Source: Myrica gale (Eukaryota; Streptophyta; Magnoliopsida; Fagales; Myricaceae). From it: 64,000 nucleotides of DNA. Position numbers and translations under genes: made by a program. The stretch spans positions 19,473,001-19,537,000 of the forward strand of contig OZ005620.1 of assembly GCA_963930655.1 (NCBI GenBank), given 5' to 3'. Below the pieces are notes generated by a model. That model worked only from the letters and a program-made list of their open reading frames with translations, made no database searches and had not been told where the DNA came from. This document shows positions 44,249-56,810 of the stretch, piece by piece. Every line of letters begins with the position of its first letter. Position 1 is the first letter of the stretch.

Positions 44249-47200
44249 TTACGAAGGTCTTTTCCTAGGAGAAGAATCCTCTTCATCTTCCCGCATTGCA
44301 GATGTACTTGATTTAACATCATATTTCCCATTTCGCTGGTATTCATATGGGCCAGCTTCTCCAGACCTTCTAGGTATGTCACCTATTCGACTGTCCATGC
44401 CCCTGTTGTAATCTGTAGGATTCCATCGGCTGTGGAAATCAGGATCATCCTGAAAACGGGAGTTCCGTCCTGCCACAAAGTCATCTTCAACATTGTAACG
44501 AAATGTCTTAATAGGCCCGTCCGTATCATTACGCGCTACAAGATTACCTGACCGGTATTTATAAACAGGTTTCCTTCTATCATCATATCTTAGGCTGCCT
44601 CTACCAACCCCATCCATCTCTGATAATCTCCCAGGATGCAAAGATCTGTAGCTCCGAGGGGAATCAACCAAGTCATACCTGTCATCCCGTGGACCAAATC
44701 TCCCAGGTGATCTCCTGTCTAGAACTGAAGTACTTTGATTGTATCCATGCTCCCTGAAATGACCCAATCCATCCCTTCTATCTTCAATCCACCTTGAGTT
44801 ATGAGTCGGGGAACTACGACCTCGAACTGACCTAAATCCAGTCACATGATCTGCCAAGAAGCCAGGCCGCCGGTGAGGTGACCGCAGTCTCTGCATACCA
44901 ATCTCAGATCTAAAACTAGGCGATTTACTTCTGTCTCTAAATCCTGAACTACCGGAAATGGGAGAACGAGTTCTAGATCTTGACGGAGATTTTGCGCAGG
45001 ACTGATGAGCATGAGTAGCCCCTCTTCTTTCAACAGGAGAGAAGCTTCTTTCTCTGCTGGCCGAAGGATGGGACTGGTTAAAGGATGATTCCCGGAAAGT
45101 GCTGGACACTGGAGCATGGTATCTCCCCCTAGATCCTCTCCCATCAACTTGAGGGCCATATCTTACAAACCTGCCCCTGCCAAGAGTCAAACGCTTATAA
45201 GGGCTAATTTCTCTAGCAGGCCTAGCACTCCCACGTATACCAAAGGCCTCTTCCCTTCCAACTGGCGACCCACTTCTTCTAAAAGACCGATGTATACCTT
45301 TTTCTGGCCCAAGGTGACAGAAAGCCATTGGACCATGATAACTGGGAGAATGATTACGTTTAGGGCCCCTGCGGCTTTCTGGAGAATCAAACCAACGATC
45401 ACCTCCCCGACCTCTGGCATGTGAATGCCGAGAATATCCACCCCTTCCAAAAGATTCAATAAATCCAGACTCCCTCCCCAATCTAGAATTTGAATCATCA
45501 GCATCACTGAATCTGAAAGGCAAACATAATTAGCAACAACATCAATCTACACGAGCTACACATACATATGGACAAGCCCATAAGAAAGTAGCAAACCACA
45601 GATAATACCTGCTTCCCTGCACAGACAGCTTATCCTTCACAAAAAATATGTCACGTGACGTTCGTCCTTCAATACGCGACCGCAAATCCCTCTTAAACAC
45701 TACACCCTCAGCTATCCTTGCCTCAGTATCCTCAGCATTTAATTCTACACAATCACCATCAGTTTTCTTCCAGCTACTACCACCTCTAACTCCAGTCTCT
45801 ACATCAGAAGGATTTTTATGACACGCTTTCATACTTAAACTACCTGATTTGATTTCTTTCCCTGCACCATCTCCCCTTGCATCAATCTCATTATTTCTGG
45901 TCACCTTGTCCGTACCCACAACCACGCCGACATTATCACTGGTACCAACAACATTACTTACATCTCTCCTTGTTAACTGTCCTCTGGAGAAAGGGGTAGT
46001 CGTTGTCACCACATTTTCCTCTCCAGATCTTTCCTTGATAACTTCTGTCGAGTCAATTGGATGAGGTTGGAAGCTAGAGTCCTCAGATTTCTTCAAAAGT
46101 TGATCACCTTCACAACCCAAAGTGTTAGCATTGTCCGAACCATAGTCCATATGTTCACCTTCTATATCCTCCCCACGATGATCTTCCCAAGCATGCAAAA
46201 TGGATTCCCTGACCTCCCCATCTTCATACTGCGAATCATAATCCTCCTCCAGTTCACTCACTTCCTCAATTCCAACTAAATGACCATCAACATGACATAA
46301 ATCAGAACCATAATCATTTTTCAAAGGCTTTTCTGGAGCCACCTTATCAGAAATATTGACAATATCGGCGGGATAACTTAGGCATGAATCATGGGAGGGT
46401 GAGTGTAACGATGCCGCACACCTTTCTGAGGACTTGAGTTCCTCTCCATCGAGATGCATTTTAGAACCACTTTCAGCATTCTCTTGAACAGAAACTTTGC
46501 TTTGTTGAACATTCTTGTCCACAACCACTGTGGGCTGACCTTCAACAAGTACACCAGAGGGCATCTCTATACACATGGGAGAAGATGTTGAAGGGCCCAC
46601 TTCATCTGACTTACAGGAAAAGTTTTTCAAACAAGTACCAGAAGGCTCAAATTCTTGGGGTTGACTGGTCTCCAGGCCGACTACATTGGTAGGGGCAATG
46701 CTGTTATCGAGACAGGAAGTTGCTTCAGCACACTCAGCATTTTCATCAGTAACATCCCCATTTTCACAGGTAGCATTACTAGGCAAAGCAATGGGAGAAA
46801 GAGCAATGTCCTGCTTCTCAACCTGAGCACTATGGGGAATGCTATCACAGGTGTGAACACCAGCAATGCAGTCAGCTCCTCTTTTTATGCTAGCAGTACC
46901 AACGGAGGCTCTATTGATGTTTCCTTCAGATACACACATGCTTGTACATTGATCTGTAGTAGGACGTGTGGTCTCGAAACACAAATCCAAGCTTCCAACA
47001 TGATGCAAAGATAGACTTTCACTAGTCCCTGAGGAGCCAGGAGCTACACACTGCGCTACAGCATTTCTATCCCCATTCGCAGAAGTTTCAGGCCCAAATG
47101 CATTATCAGCTGGAACCAAGTCAACAGATGCAGAATTTGGGCTATTATCCTCTGATGTATGGAGGGATTCTGTTCCCTTAACTATGTCCGATACTGGTGC

Positions 47201-48523
47201 ACAATCATTCACAGAAGAAAGCGACTGTTTTTGGAAACAAATAGTTATCGCAGCATCTGTGCAGGCATCAAAGTTCTGCTCCACCATGTCTGATTGTTGT
47301 GTTATCTCTACCGTATCCCCCATATTAGTTGATGTTGCCTTTTCAGCATCACATTTATCGCTTCTGATTTCAAGTAATGGATGACCTTCTGAGTTCCCCA
47401 CACTATCACTGCAAGTACTGTTCGCAACAATGGCAACGTTGGTCTGATGATCGGAATTCTGATAGTTGAAAGGGCGCTCCCACGCATCCATTTCAGTATT
47501 TAAATCCCAATGCAGCCTATAATCACGTGAAGAGGAGTCCTGCATTCTAACTGCTCCCTCCCCTATCTCACTTAGAATATCCTTCAACGTAGCCATAGAA
47601 AGATCCTGCATGGATGTACCCTCCATCCCATGTCCATGAGGACGACAATTTGAGGAGGAAGTAGCAGCTATCGAAGAGGCAGTAAGTTCTTCTGCAGGCA
47701 TGATGGAAATACAAGAACCATTTCCTTCTTTAGAAATTTCAGCAGAACTTTGTTCTTTTGAAACTTCCTTTGAAATCAAACATGATCCGTTATTCATCGA
47801 ACCTTCAAAAGTACCTGCATCCACAAAAGATTCTTCCATTCCTGAAGCCTCCTCAGCATGAACATCATCCCCTCCAAAACAATTACAGGCAGCAGCAGCA
47901 AGAATTGAGATGCCAGAGAAGTCTTCACTCTCATCAAGTTTATGATCTGCCCTAACCAGGTTCTTTGCATTAATATCAAGCTTGCTATCATCCATTTGGC
48001 CCAAGTCATTCATGGAAGCAACTATTGCAACAGGTTGAGATTTTCCAAATGAATCGCGATGAAACTCCGGATGCAAATCACTTCTATACTTCAAGAGCAG
48101 TTCAGCCTCCTCAGAACATGGAGAAAATGCTCTCGGTGGTGGAGATGGAGACCTGAACAAAAATCTCCTTTTCTTGATCGGTACATGTTCTGCCTTTTCA
48201 CTGAAGCGGCACCCAAGAACACTTACTCCGAGCTGCCAAATAAAACAGGAGACAATTGTATCATTTCTTGATCACATTAAAATTGCCAAAAGAAACTGAA
48301 AAGACAAAAGAATTTAGTATATAAGGACCACCTTCTCAGATTCAGAAACTGGCATTTCCACAGATTTGGGGTCCTTATTGACCAGCTCTCCGATATTTTT
48401 CAAACTTCTTGCCAGTGATTTCCTAGCCCGCCTTGATGAACTCCTATTACCTTTCCTGATCTTCGTCCAAGTCAAATCAGAATTGATAAAACTGGTAAGT
48501 TCCAGACCAAAGGCGCCCGGCAT
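44249..48523 (-). CDS. Large acidic / RS-rich nuclear-type protein, function unknown
   Basis: Three coding exons (minus): 48523-48332, 48232-45609, 45512-44249, 1359 codons, all joins in phase. The protein resembles an uncharacterised plant-conserved protein. An N-terminal MPVSESEKLGVSVLG segment (about 57-71) is followed by a basic, SR-like PIKKRRFLFRSPSPPPR, a probable nuclear signal. A long acidic, Ser/Glu/Asp-rich, probably disordered middle includes EEDYDSQYEDGEVRESI. The last ~420 residues are rich in R, S, G and D, with many RS/SP dipeptides, like splicing-linked RS proteins; the end is DSSPRKRPS. No catalytic fold is seen. The start is uncertain because the frame stays open upstream to the exon's acceptor at 48655; MPVSESEK (48355) is an alternative start. 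A nuclear RNA-processing role is inference from composition. Confidence 0.85.
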
Positions 48524-50370
48524 GCTATTGGATGACGACCCCCTCCCATTAACCAAAGGCTTTCCACCACAGGCCTTGCATGATGCCGTTGTGGTTTGTT
48601 TTCTGCCTATCTCAAGAGTAGAGGCAGACACCCCGGAGCAGGAACACAAGCAAATCTGCAAATCAAAACAAGATTCATCCAATCTATGCTGACAACGCTT
48701 AAACACATCCATAATCACTGTATATGCATGTAAAGTGTCCCTAATCTATGTGAACCATAATGTGTCATAATGCAAGGACAAAAATAATCCTCAATGCCCA
48801 CCATGGTAAGGGGCCTCTCATTGTCGACTAATCAGAGATGGAGAAAGTCCAGAAGCTTCTCAGACTACCAGCCTGTGAAACATCCAAGGCTTAGATCAGC
48901 ACGATGCCCACGACCAAAATAGTGTAGAACTTTATATACAATACACTTAAAATAGTCCAATAAAATGTTTCTGTAATGAGCACTTTAAATTGATTACAAG
49001 ACTCCAAAAATATGGCTCCCATAACTGCATACTTTTTGGCCGCATGAAACTCGACAGACAATTTTTGTGTTGGCCGTAGCCAATACTTGCAATGTGAAAC
49101 AAAGGATTTCAACGGAATGAATAACCAAGGGACCCTAAACAATGGCATATGACATAACCGGAAGGCAAACATCGTGAATGAACATAACCATTTCACTTGC
49201 AGCAATACCCTGAAAATTCTAGATGGCCTGTAAACACTTCATAAGGTGCTGAATTTGAGAAAGACCAGCAGGCAACAGAGAAACGCTTGGGCCCCAGACA
49301 AAACATATAACATAGAATAAGAGTTTCTTCACAACCAGCAAGACAGATACAGAGCTGAACATTGTGACATACACAACGTGCTCTCTCCTAACATCAAATG
49401 CTAACTGCCTGACGCATAAGAAGAAGAACTATTGTTTTACTAAAAGATAGCAAAGCCACCTTCTATGCAAACCCCATCTAATTTTTCCAACCATCCAGGG
49501 AACTAAAACCAAACTCCCATCTTTTGATCAAGCAACCCTGGATCGTGGCCTGGATATCACGAATGAAGCCGAAATCTCAAACAAAGTTAACATAAGTTTC
49601 ACGAAAAGTAATTAAGCAAGGGAAGCGCAACGGGAAGACAATCGGCAGAGACGAGGAGATGAACCACAGATCTAATCAGATCAATGGGATCGAATTTGGC
49701 CCCCAAAACCTATCAACTCGTCCATAATATGACTCAGCGTTGATTTTCATAATCACCAGCACCCCAAAAAGGTTTATGAATCCAGGTTCAGACTCCACAA
49801 AAGGAAGCGTGATGAAAAGGAACAAACTACTCCTTGCAATCACAGTCACAACTGACCGTCAACAACACAACTGCTGGTGAGTGCGAGGTAGATGGCACAT
49901 CAAAAGACTGCGTTGAAGAGGGAGCCGACGACCCAGATGGCACGTCCACTCTAAAGAAAGCCCAAGAACAGATCTACACGGAAAATCTATACCACATGAA
50001 ACTTCAAGTCTTCGACCAGTTTGACGCTCATAATCCAAATCTTCCTCTAGTCCGATAGATCCAGCAGAGTCGGCTTCTCCGAAACACGCAATTTCAAAGC
50101 CCGAGAAAATCGCTAGGTGTTTGCCGCCCATTCTTGCTCGTAATCCAAACAAGAACAACGACAAAAACAGACAACAGACACAAAAATCAAAGCTAGGGTT
50201 TCAGTTACCTGAAATCAACAACAAAACACCCCTCCACTGAAATCCCACGCAAAAAAAGATCTCTCTAATGAGCTGAATCCGACTTCGTAAACCGAACGGA
50301 AAATACCGTTGAAAATCTCCGACGCAGTGAGAGAGTTAGGGTTTCTGTTTCAACCTTCTCTTAATGGTGA
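48524..50370 (-). other. 5' UTR exons and long leader intron of the RS-rich gene
   Basis: 48524-48655 is the 5' part of the first coding exon. A donor at 50208-50207 (CAG/GTAACT) marks a likely 5' UTR exon of about 50209-50370. The intron is about 1.55 kb. Small open frames within it (for example 49834-50058) are not supported as genes. Confidence 0.55.
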
Positions 50371-50839
50371 TTCGACTGATTCTTTCCCTTCCTCTTCTTC
50401 CTCAATGGAATCGGAATTGGAAACTGGATTGGATTTCCCCTCCTTCGTGCTTCTCGATCTTTCTTCTCTGGTATTATTTCCCCTCCACACAATTTTTCCT
50501 TTTCCAATACGCCAACGCCGCGCAGAAGATCCTTTTTCCTTCCCCTCCTTTTTGCGGCCTTCTTTTTATTCTTTTCCTTTCCCCCAATCCCTCTTTCCCT
50601 CTTGTGCATGAACGCAAGCCAGCCTCCCATCACCACGTATTTATCCTTTTTTTCCTTCCCACATCGCCCTCGGATTTCCTCCCCCTCTTCCGATACTATC
50701 CCTACCAGAAGTGGTGGCAATTGGTAGTAAAGAGTCAACCCCACACGTGATTACGACTGTTGGGCAATGTGATCGATCCCATTGCCTGTGACCGAAAGAT
50801 ATTAGATTTGCGACCAAAAAAAAAACACACAGCTCTATG
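50371..50839. other. Pyrimidine-rich upstream region of the RS-rich gene
   Basis: Strongly T/C-rich on the plus strand; open frames on both strands are low complexity. Probably contains the minus-strand promoter. Confidence 0.45.
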
Positions 50840-51161
50840 TTTTGTTTTAGGGCTGAAAAATCCGAATGCGGTCCACATTTCGACCCGGATCGTATTTCGG
50901 TCCTCTATTTAAGAGGATCAGACCGGACCACTTATAAGTGGTCCAATTTTAGTAAATGCAGTCTGGACCGGTTTTAATTTTTTTCAATTTTTTAAATTTT
51001 TTTTAAGGTTAATTTTAAAGGGAGAAGTGCATATGAAAATATTTAGATTTAGTTTAGATTAAAATTAAACATTTTAAGTTTATAATTTGTATTAAAAAAG
51101 GAAACCAGGTCGAATAAACGGTCCGGTCCGCGGTCCGGTTGTGTGCAGCCCTACTCTGTTT
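50840..51161. mobile_element. hAT-type MITE (TAGGGCTG family), copy 2
   Basis: The element 50848-51153 starts TAGGGCTGAAAAATCCG and ends GGTTGTGTGCAGCCCTA; flanking octamers TTTTGTTT and CTCTGTTT match at 6 of 8. Termini and the AT-rich core match copy 1 at 7408-7781, but it is shorter and its GGTCCGG repeats are more decayed. Confidence 0.75.
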
Positions 51162-51587
51162 AAGGGTGAGAAATTTATCACGTGGATTTCGGTACAGGAA
51201 TCGTAACCTATTTTGAGAAAATTCTAGAATCGAAATCGAAAATTCTAGAAATGCCGGAATTTTCTGGTGCTGGTATTTAAAAAATTAATAATAAATTGTT
51301 AGTATAATTTAGTTTATTTGAGACAAAATATAGTGATGTATTTTTTTTTCTTTTGACATCTTGATGATCATAATATGTTTAAAACCCATCTTATGAAATT
51401 GATGCAATATGGGAATTTTTTAAAAAAAAAAACCCAATTTCGTAAAATTAGGCCTTTTGGCCCAGTTATGGAACCGAAATTTCCGGAAATTCCGATTACA
51501 TTCCGGTAAATTCCGGAATAGAAATTCTTATTCCGGTGAGTACAGGAACCGGAATGGGTCATCCATTCGTTCCGGTACTCACCCTTA
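51161..51587. mobile_element. Second MITE-like element abutting copy 2
   Basis: TAAGGGTGAG at the left and CTCACCCTTA at the right form 10-bp inverted termini. The interior is full of CCGGAA/TTCCGG motifs. No convincing TSD; the start touches the TSD of the neighbouring MITE. Confidence 0.45.
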
Positions 51588-52276
51588 TCTCTATAGATGG
51601 TTTTGTGAATTGCAATTTCCTTGGCCATATCATTTGTTAAAATTGTCAAATATTAATTTTTATAATCGTGTGTGTCAATATTAATTTTTAGATAGCTTTT
51701 AATAGTGACATTTTGAATTTTCTTGTTTTTTACCCAATTGAACTATGTGCGTGACAAGTAATAAAACCTAATTTTTAGGAATAAATGTGAAATGTTAGAA
51801 TTTCCTTTAGTCTTAATTTTTTAGTTAGGAGTTTAGAATCTGTGTTGGGTGGGGGGGGGGGGGGTTTACATTGACAAGGATCAATAAACATACTTATTCT
51901 ACCCATGAATTTGACTCCGAGGTTAAAATTAGTTAATTTATATTTTTGTTTTGATTAACGAAGAAATGTCACCCTCTAATTAATTTTCGGCCACAAGACT
52001 CTAAAGAAGGGGAATAAAATTATAATTCAATATCTTCTATACAATTCCATAAGAGAAAATATTTTTTCTCATCATCCTATTTCTCTTGCAATATTGCCCA
52101 CATAAATTAAGGTAGAAATTGATCCCCTATCTCTTTATAGCAACTTTTTCAAATGCCAGAATTACAAGGGCTTTGAATTTTAGGTTATATTTAGAGAGAA
52201 AATTATAGATTCTTGTCAAAAAAATTTGAAATTAATCCCAAATATTTGGTTCCATTTTGGGACCTAAATCTAGGGG
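51588..52276. other. AT-rich spacer
   Basis: No gene seen. Includes a G14 homopolymer at 51851-51864, likely to be length-variable and error-prone in assembly. Confidence 0.5.
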
Positions 52277-53911
52277 ATTCTGAGCAGGGGCAGAACCACA
52301 TGGGGGGCACCCTGGGCGGGTTTCCCCCCTTTGTTTTGTAAAATTGACGAATTATTTTTAAAAAAAATTATTTGCCCCCAGGTGGGCAAGCCCCCCCTTA
52401 ACAGACGTTCCCCCAGGCCCCAAGCCTAGCCCCCACGTGCGGCGTGCGTCTCCTTCTCAGCTCAGTCCCCGCCCAGTGGTGCCCACCATTTTCTCCTTGT
52501 TGCAGCTCCAGCCAACATCTCCCCCTCACTCTCAGCCTCCCCTCTTCTCCAAGCTCCACGGTTGACAGCAGGTAAATAATAGAGAAAGTTTCTCTTTTTC
52601 TGGCCTTACGTAAGTCACGTAGGGGTTGGAATTTGGGAACTTGGGATTGTTGCACCGTGGACTCCCAATGGCTATGACCAGTGGCTTTTCTTTCAATAAT
52701 TTTATCCAATGACATAGAAGGTTTAAAAGCCACAAGTTTTAATACTCAAAGGTTACAAATTAAAAGCAAAGGGCTCAAAGCCATTTGACATCCCTCGCAT
52801 GGTGCACTGCGCAGAGGCTCTCAGCCTCTCCCTATCGTGAGCCAGCCTTTTATTTTTCTGGTCTCTTTCTTGCTCGTTTTTATCTCGGGTAGAAATTCGA
52901 TTGTGTCCGTCTCTAGGGATTTTGAAATTTGATTTCAATCTTGTCAAAATCAGGGTCTTAGAAGCTAAAAATTGAAAACTTGGGTCTTAAAAGCAAAAGT
53001 CCTAAAGAACTGAATTCACAATAGATTGTTTTCCATTTTTTTAAAATTTGCAAACAGAGAAGTCAATTGTGTGGAGGCTCAAGTGTTGTTGCTATGTTGT
53101 CTTTTCAGGTTAATTTTGGGGCTCAAATTTTGCTTGGTGGTGGGCTTGTTTAGGTAATTTGTATCCTAAAGCCTATTAGAAATTTAGAAAATGATTCTAT
53201 AGATTATTTGAAGATGGTTTTTGTGAATTGTTGGATATTGGAGGTTAGAGCTTATGTTGGTTCACTTTGTTTTTGTGAATTGTTGGAGATTGGAGGTCAG
53301 AGCTTATGTTGGTTCTGTTGGTTGTTTAGAAGATGTTAAAATTGAAATTGAATTTGTGAATTGTTCATTTATGTATTTGACTACTTGATATGCAGAACAT
53401 GATGGTAACTTAGTAGACATGTAAATGTTGTCCATTTTGATTACTTGATATGCGAAACATGATTACTTGACAAGAAATCATATTTTATATCCATTTGTTT
53501 ATCTCCTTATTAAGTTGACATTGGTCTTACCAGTTGCGACTGCAACTGTTGAGAGAGTGTTCTTTGCGATGAAGATTATCAAGACTGACATGCGTAATAA
53601 GATGGAAGATGACTGGATGAATGACAACATGATCATATACATCGAGAGAGAAATTTTTGAAACTATAGAGAACGAAGCAATTTTGCAACGTTTTCAGAAT
53701 ATGCAGTATCGTAGGATTCAATTGTCACCTTTCAGTCTCAGCAAATAATACGGTACATGTATTTTAATATTTTTAAATGCTTTTAGTCCTTAATTTTCGA
53801 TATTTTAACTTTAAGAGATTTTTGCATTAGGTAGGAAAAAATTTTGAGATGTCATTTCGCCTTAGAAATTTGCCCCCTAACAAAAATTATGGTTCCGCCA
53901 TTGATTTTGAG
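52277..53911 (+). mobile_element. hAT element with transposase remnant (CAGTGGCGG family)
   Basis: The element 52285-53903 (1619 bp) begins CAGGGGCAGAACCACATGG and ends TATGGTTCCGCCATTG; flanks ATTCTGAG and ATTTTGAG (8 bp, one mismatch). It keeps a C-terminal transposase fragment and is the likely source family for the non-autonomous elements at 27497-28658 and 29170-29648. Confidence 0.85.
53467..53748 (+). pseudogene. hAT transposase C-terminal dimerisation fragment
   Basis: The frame reads LYPFVYLLIKLTLVLPVATA, then TVERVFFAMKIIKTDMRNKM and DDWMNDNMIIYIEREIF, matching the hAT dimerisation domain of ZMYM1-like/TTF-type transposases. It has no ATG start, and the upstream DDE catalytic core and zinc finger are absent, so it cannot encode a working transposase. 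Confidence 0.85.
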
Positions 53912-54801
53912 TGGTTTACATTTCTGCATTCTGGCTTTTCCTACGGTATAATTAATAATATAGCTTACAAAAAAAACATATAAGATAACAATGTTTCATT
54001 ATTCGACAGCAAAATAAATTTTTCATTTAAAAACAGATATTTTGGATTTACCAGCCTGATCAAAGAAGGTAGGTGAAATCTCATATCAAGAGAAGTCAGT
54101 TTTTGTTGTTAATAGATTATTAAATAAATTTTAATTGTTGAGTGAATAGTGTACATACCCTCTCCATACACTTTTTATTTATTTATTTATTATTAATGCT
54201 TAACCCAGTAAAAATAATTAGCATATTCCCATGCTAGAAAGCATATCTTAAATGGACATCAAATACATACTCCACTAGCGCATTGTTGGGCACCTAATGG
54301 CCCTTCCCAAGCTTGTCGAGTGTAGTAAAAGGCGACCCTGTTTCTGATTCCCTTCCAGGTTTTGCAGCTTATAGGCACCAATTGGTCCCAAACTGAGGGG
54401 TTTTCAAATTTCAACCCACGAGAGAGAGCTAGACATTGTTTATGACTGGCTTAAGCAAAACAAGAGAAGGACCAAAGGGGTGGAGGAAAAGGGAAGGGAG
54501 CTGCCAAAAAAACAAACCAGAACGGGGCTAATCTGTCTGTGTCAGCTTTCATTATGCTGAAAAGCAATAGCCCAGATATTTCATTCAGCAGACAGGAAAC
54601 TGGTTTTTAGACTTTGATCCACTCCAAGGTCAGAACTTGAAGTTACTGTGCGTTACAATATTGATCCTGGCCTTCGGACTGCACACTTGCAGTCCACTTT
54701 GACAGAGCTCTGTCCCAATGAGTTTCTTCATTAGACTTACCATCATTGTTGAAGAAGTAAGTCCAGCAGGCATATGACCTTTATGCTTTGCATATTCCTT
54801 G
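53912..54801. other. Intergenic DNA left of the tandem repeat
   Basis: No supported gene or element. Confidence 0.45.
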
Positions 54802-55065
54802 GAGCCATGGCCACTCAGCAACTAGCATGGATATCAATCATTGGAGCAGGACAAGACCTTTTTTTTTTTCCTTCGCAAAGCAGGACAAGACCTAAAAACA
54901 AAAAAGGGTTGCCTCTTGGAAGTTCAGTATTCGAGCCATGGCCACTCAGCAACTAGCATGGATATCAATCATTGGAGCAGGACAAGACCTTTTTTTTTTT
55001 TTCCTTCCCAAAGCAGGACAAGACTTTAAAACAAAAAAGGGTTGCCTCTTGGAAGTTCAGTATTC
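54802..55065. repeat. Two-copy 131-bp tandem duplication beside the tRNA gene
   Basis: Copies 54802-54932 and 54933-55065 start GAGCCATGGCCACTCAGC and differ mainly in the T-run length and a few bases. The duplication ends about 20 bp from the tRNA 3' side. Confidence 0.9.
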
Positions 55066-55080
55066 GAACTTTTGGAAGAC

Positions 55081-55084
55081 AAAA
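55081..55084 (-). terminator. Pol III terminator of tRNA-Ala
   Basis: TTTT on the minus strand directly follows the tRNA 3' end. Confidence 0.8.
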
Positions 55085-55157
55085 TGGAGATGCGGGGTAT
55101 CGATCCCCGTACCTCTCGCATGCTAAGCGAGCGCTCTACCATCTGAGCTACATCCCC
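55085..55157 (-). tRNA. tRNA-Ala (AGC)
   Basis: 73 nt including the discriminator A. The acceptor stem pairs GGGGATG with CATCTCC (one G-U). The D-arm has the A box (TAGCTCAGATGGTA), the anticodon stem-loop CTCGC-TTAGCAT-GCGAG shows anticodon AGC, and the T-arm has the B box (GGGGATCGATACCCC). No intron. All features of a functional nuclear tRNA-Ala are present. Confidence 0.96.
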
Positions 55158-56344
55158 ATTTGATTCTGTAACATTAATAAATTATTTTACTAGATATTTA
55201 ACTTTCATAAAAAAACAAAAACAAAAAAAGCATGTTCTGCACGTTGTTTGTTTGGAAAAGGGTTTTAAATATAAGTTAAAAATGATTGAAAACAATTAGG
55301 AAAATCATTTTATTAAAAACCTTTGTGCGATTTGAGGCCTGCTTAGCCTAAACAGTGGAAGAACAGGATAGCAGATTTTGGTATATGTGATTTAAGAATA
55401 CTTTTTCGAGATTGTTTTTGGGAAGTATGCTTCGGATCGTTAATGTATGTCAGAAGTCTGTTGGACGTAAACAGCACGTGACGATCTATTGATTGGACGA
55501 ATATATAGGCATTTGGCTGCTGCTGCTTGACGCGTTGGAATCGAATCATAAAAAAATGGTCGTATTTTAGAGAATTTTTGAATATTTATGTTGCATAGTA
55601 TTTTATTGGTGTTTGTGTAAAGTGGAGAGAGAAATGATTTGATTTAATTGTTTAATAAAACAATATTGGAGTTATGTGAAAAAATATAGAGAGAAAATTT
55701 ATGTTGAATAAAAAATAAAAAAATTATTGGAGATTGTGTAAAATGTATTAGTGTTTGAATTCTGAATATGTTCGATGGTAATTTTGTGAATATACTTAAA
55801 AATATGCTTTTATGCAGCAAGCTGCTATTACGAAAGCCACGGTCAAGGACTTCAATGCCCTTTCAAGCGTAATTACTTATTTATAGAGTTTGATGAAGGT
55901 TAATAATAAAAACAAAATCCTTTAATCATATTTAAGAAAAATGAGATATAGAAACATGTGGAAATTAGGATAATTCACCCTTAGGATTTATGTTCACCAT
56001 GGGCATATCTAGCCGGATTACTGTTTTTATTTCTTGTTTAGTATGTCAAACTTTTCATATTTCAATTTTTGGAGTTTAACTTTTATGAAAGTTTATGCAA
56101 AATTGGTAGAAATTTTAAAGGTTATAAGTTGTATTTGCATCCCAAAATTTTGATTTAATAAAATAATCTATTTTTATTTTGGAGAATATTCTCGAAATTT
56201 TAGAAATTTTGATTTTTTTTTAATATTTAAATAATATTTTATGTAAAACTTAAAGTTAAAAATTTGTATAGAATTTTAATTAATTTTTATTCTAAAAAGA
56301 GACATTAAATTTCCTTGAATCAATAATTAACTCAAACTCTATAA

Positions 56345-56810
56345 AGACTCCTTATTTGATATTAATTGTGAATTGATTCAAACAAGTGTCGATACAATCA
56401 AACCTATAAAGTCTCCTTAAGATTGCTGCCAATTGATTAGAGTGTCTATAAAATCAACTTTATAAAGTTTCTTTAAGATTAATTAGCTACCAATTGATTC
56501 AAATGAGTGTCTATAAAATCAACCTTATAAAGGGTATGTTTGAGAGTGAAAATTTTGGGTATTGGAGTTTGAGAAATATTATAAAGTAAAGAAATGTTAC
56601 GAGAGTTGGTGAAAAAGTGAAGAGAGAAAAGATTTTTAATAAATATTATAATAATAATAAATTATATGATGAATTTTTAGCAGTAAACCTAAAATTTTGA
56701 GCCCAATTAATTGGGACTCAAACATGCTCAAAGTCTCTTTAAGATTAATTAGCTACCAATTGAGTCTCTATAAAATCAACATTATAAAGTCTCTTTAAGA
56801 TTAGAGCCGC
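56345..56810. repeat. About 65-bp minisatellite split by a MITE
   Basis: Degenerate units of the form ATAAAGTCTC(T/C)TTAAGATT..GCTACCAATTGA..TCTATAAAATCAAC repeat about four to five times. The array is interrupted at 56533-56729. Confidence 0.75.
56529..56733. mobile_element. MITE inside the minisatellite
   Basis: The element 56533-56729 has inverted ends (GGTATGTTTGAGAGT and, from the right, GAGCATGTTTGAGTCCC) and AAAG on both flanks. Its interior resembles the 4247-4667 family. Confidence 0.6.

Noticed and set aside
53467..53748. Treating the hAT frame as a functional gene
   Set aside because: It lacks an ATG and the whole catalytic core; only the dimerisation end remains.
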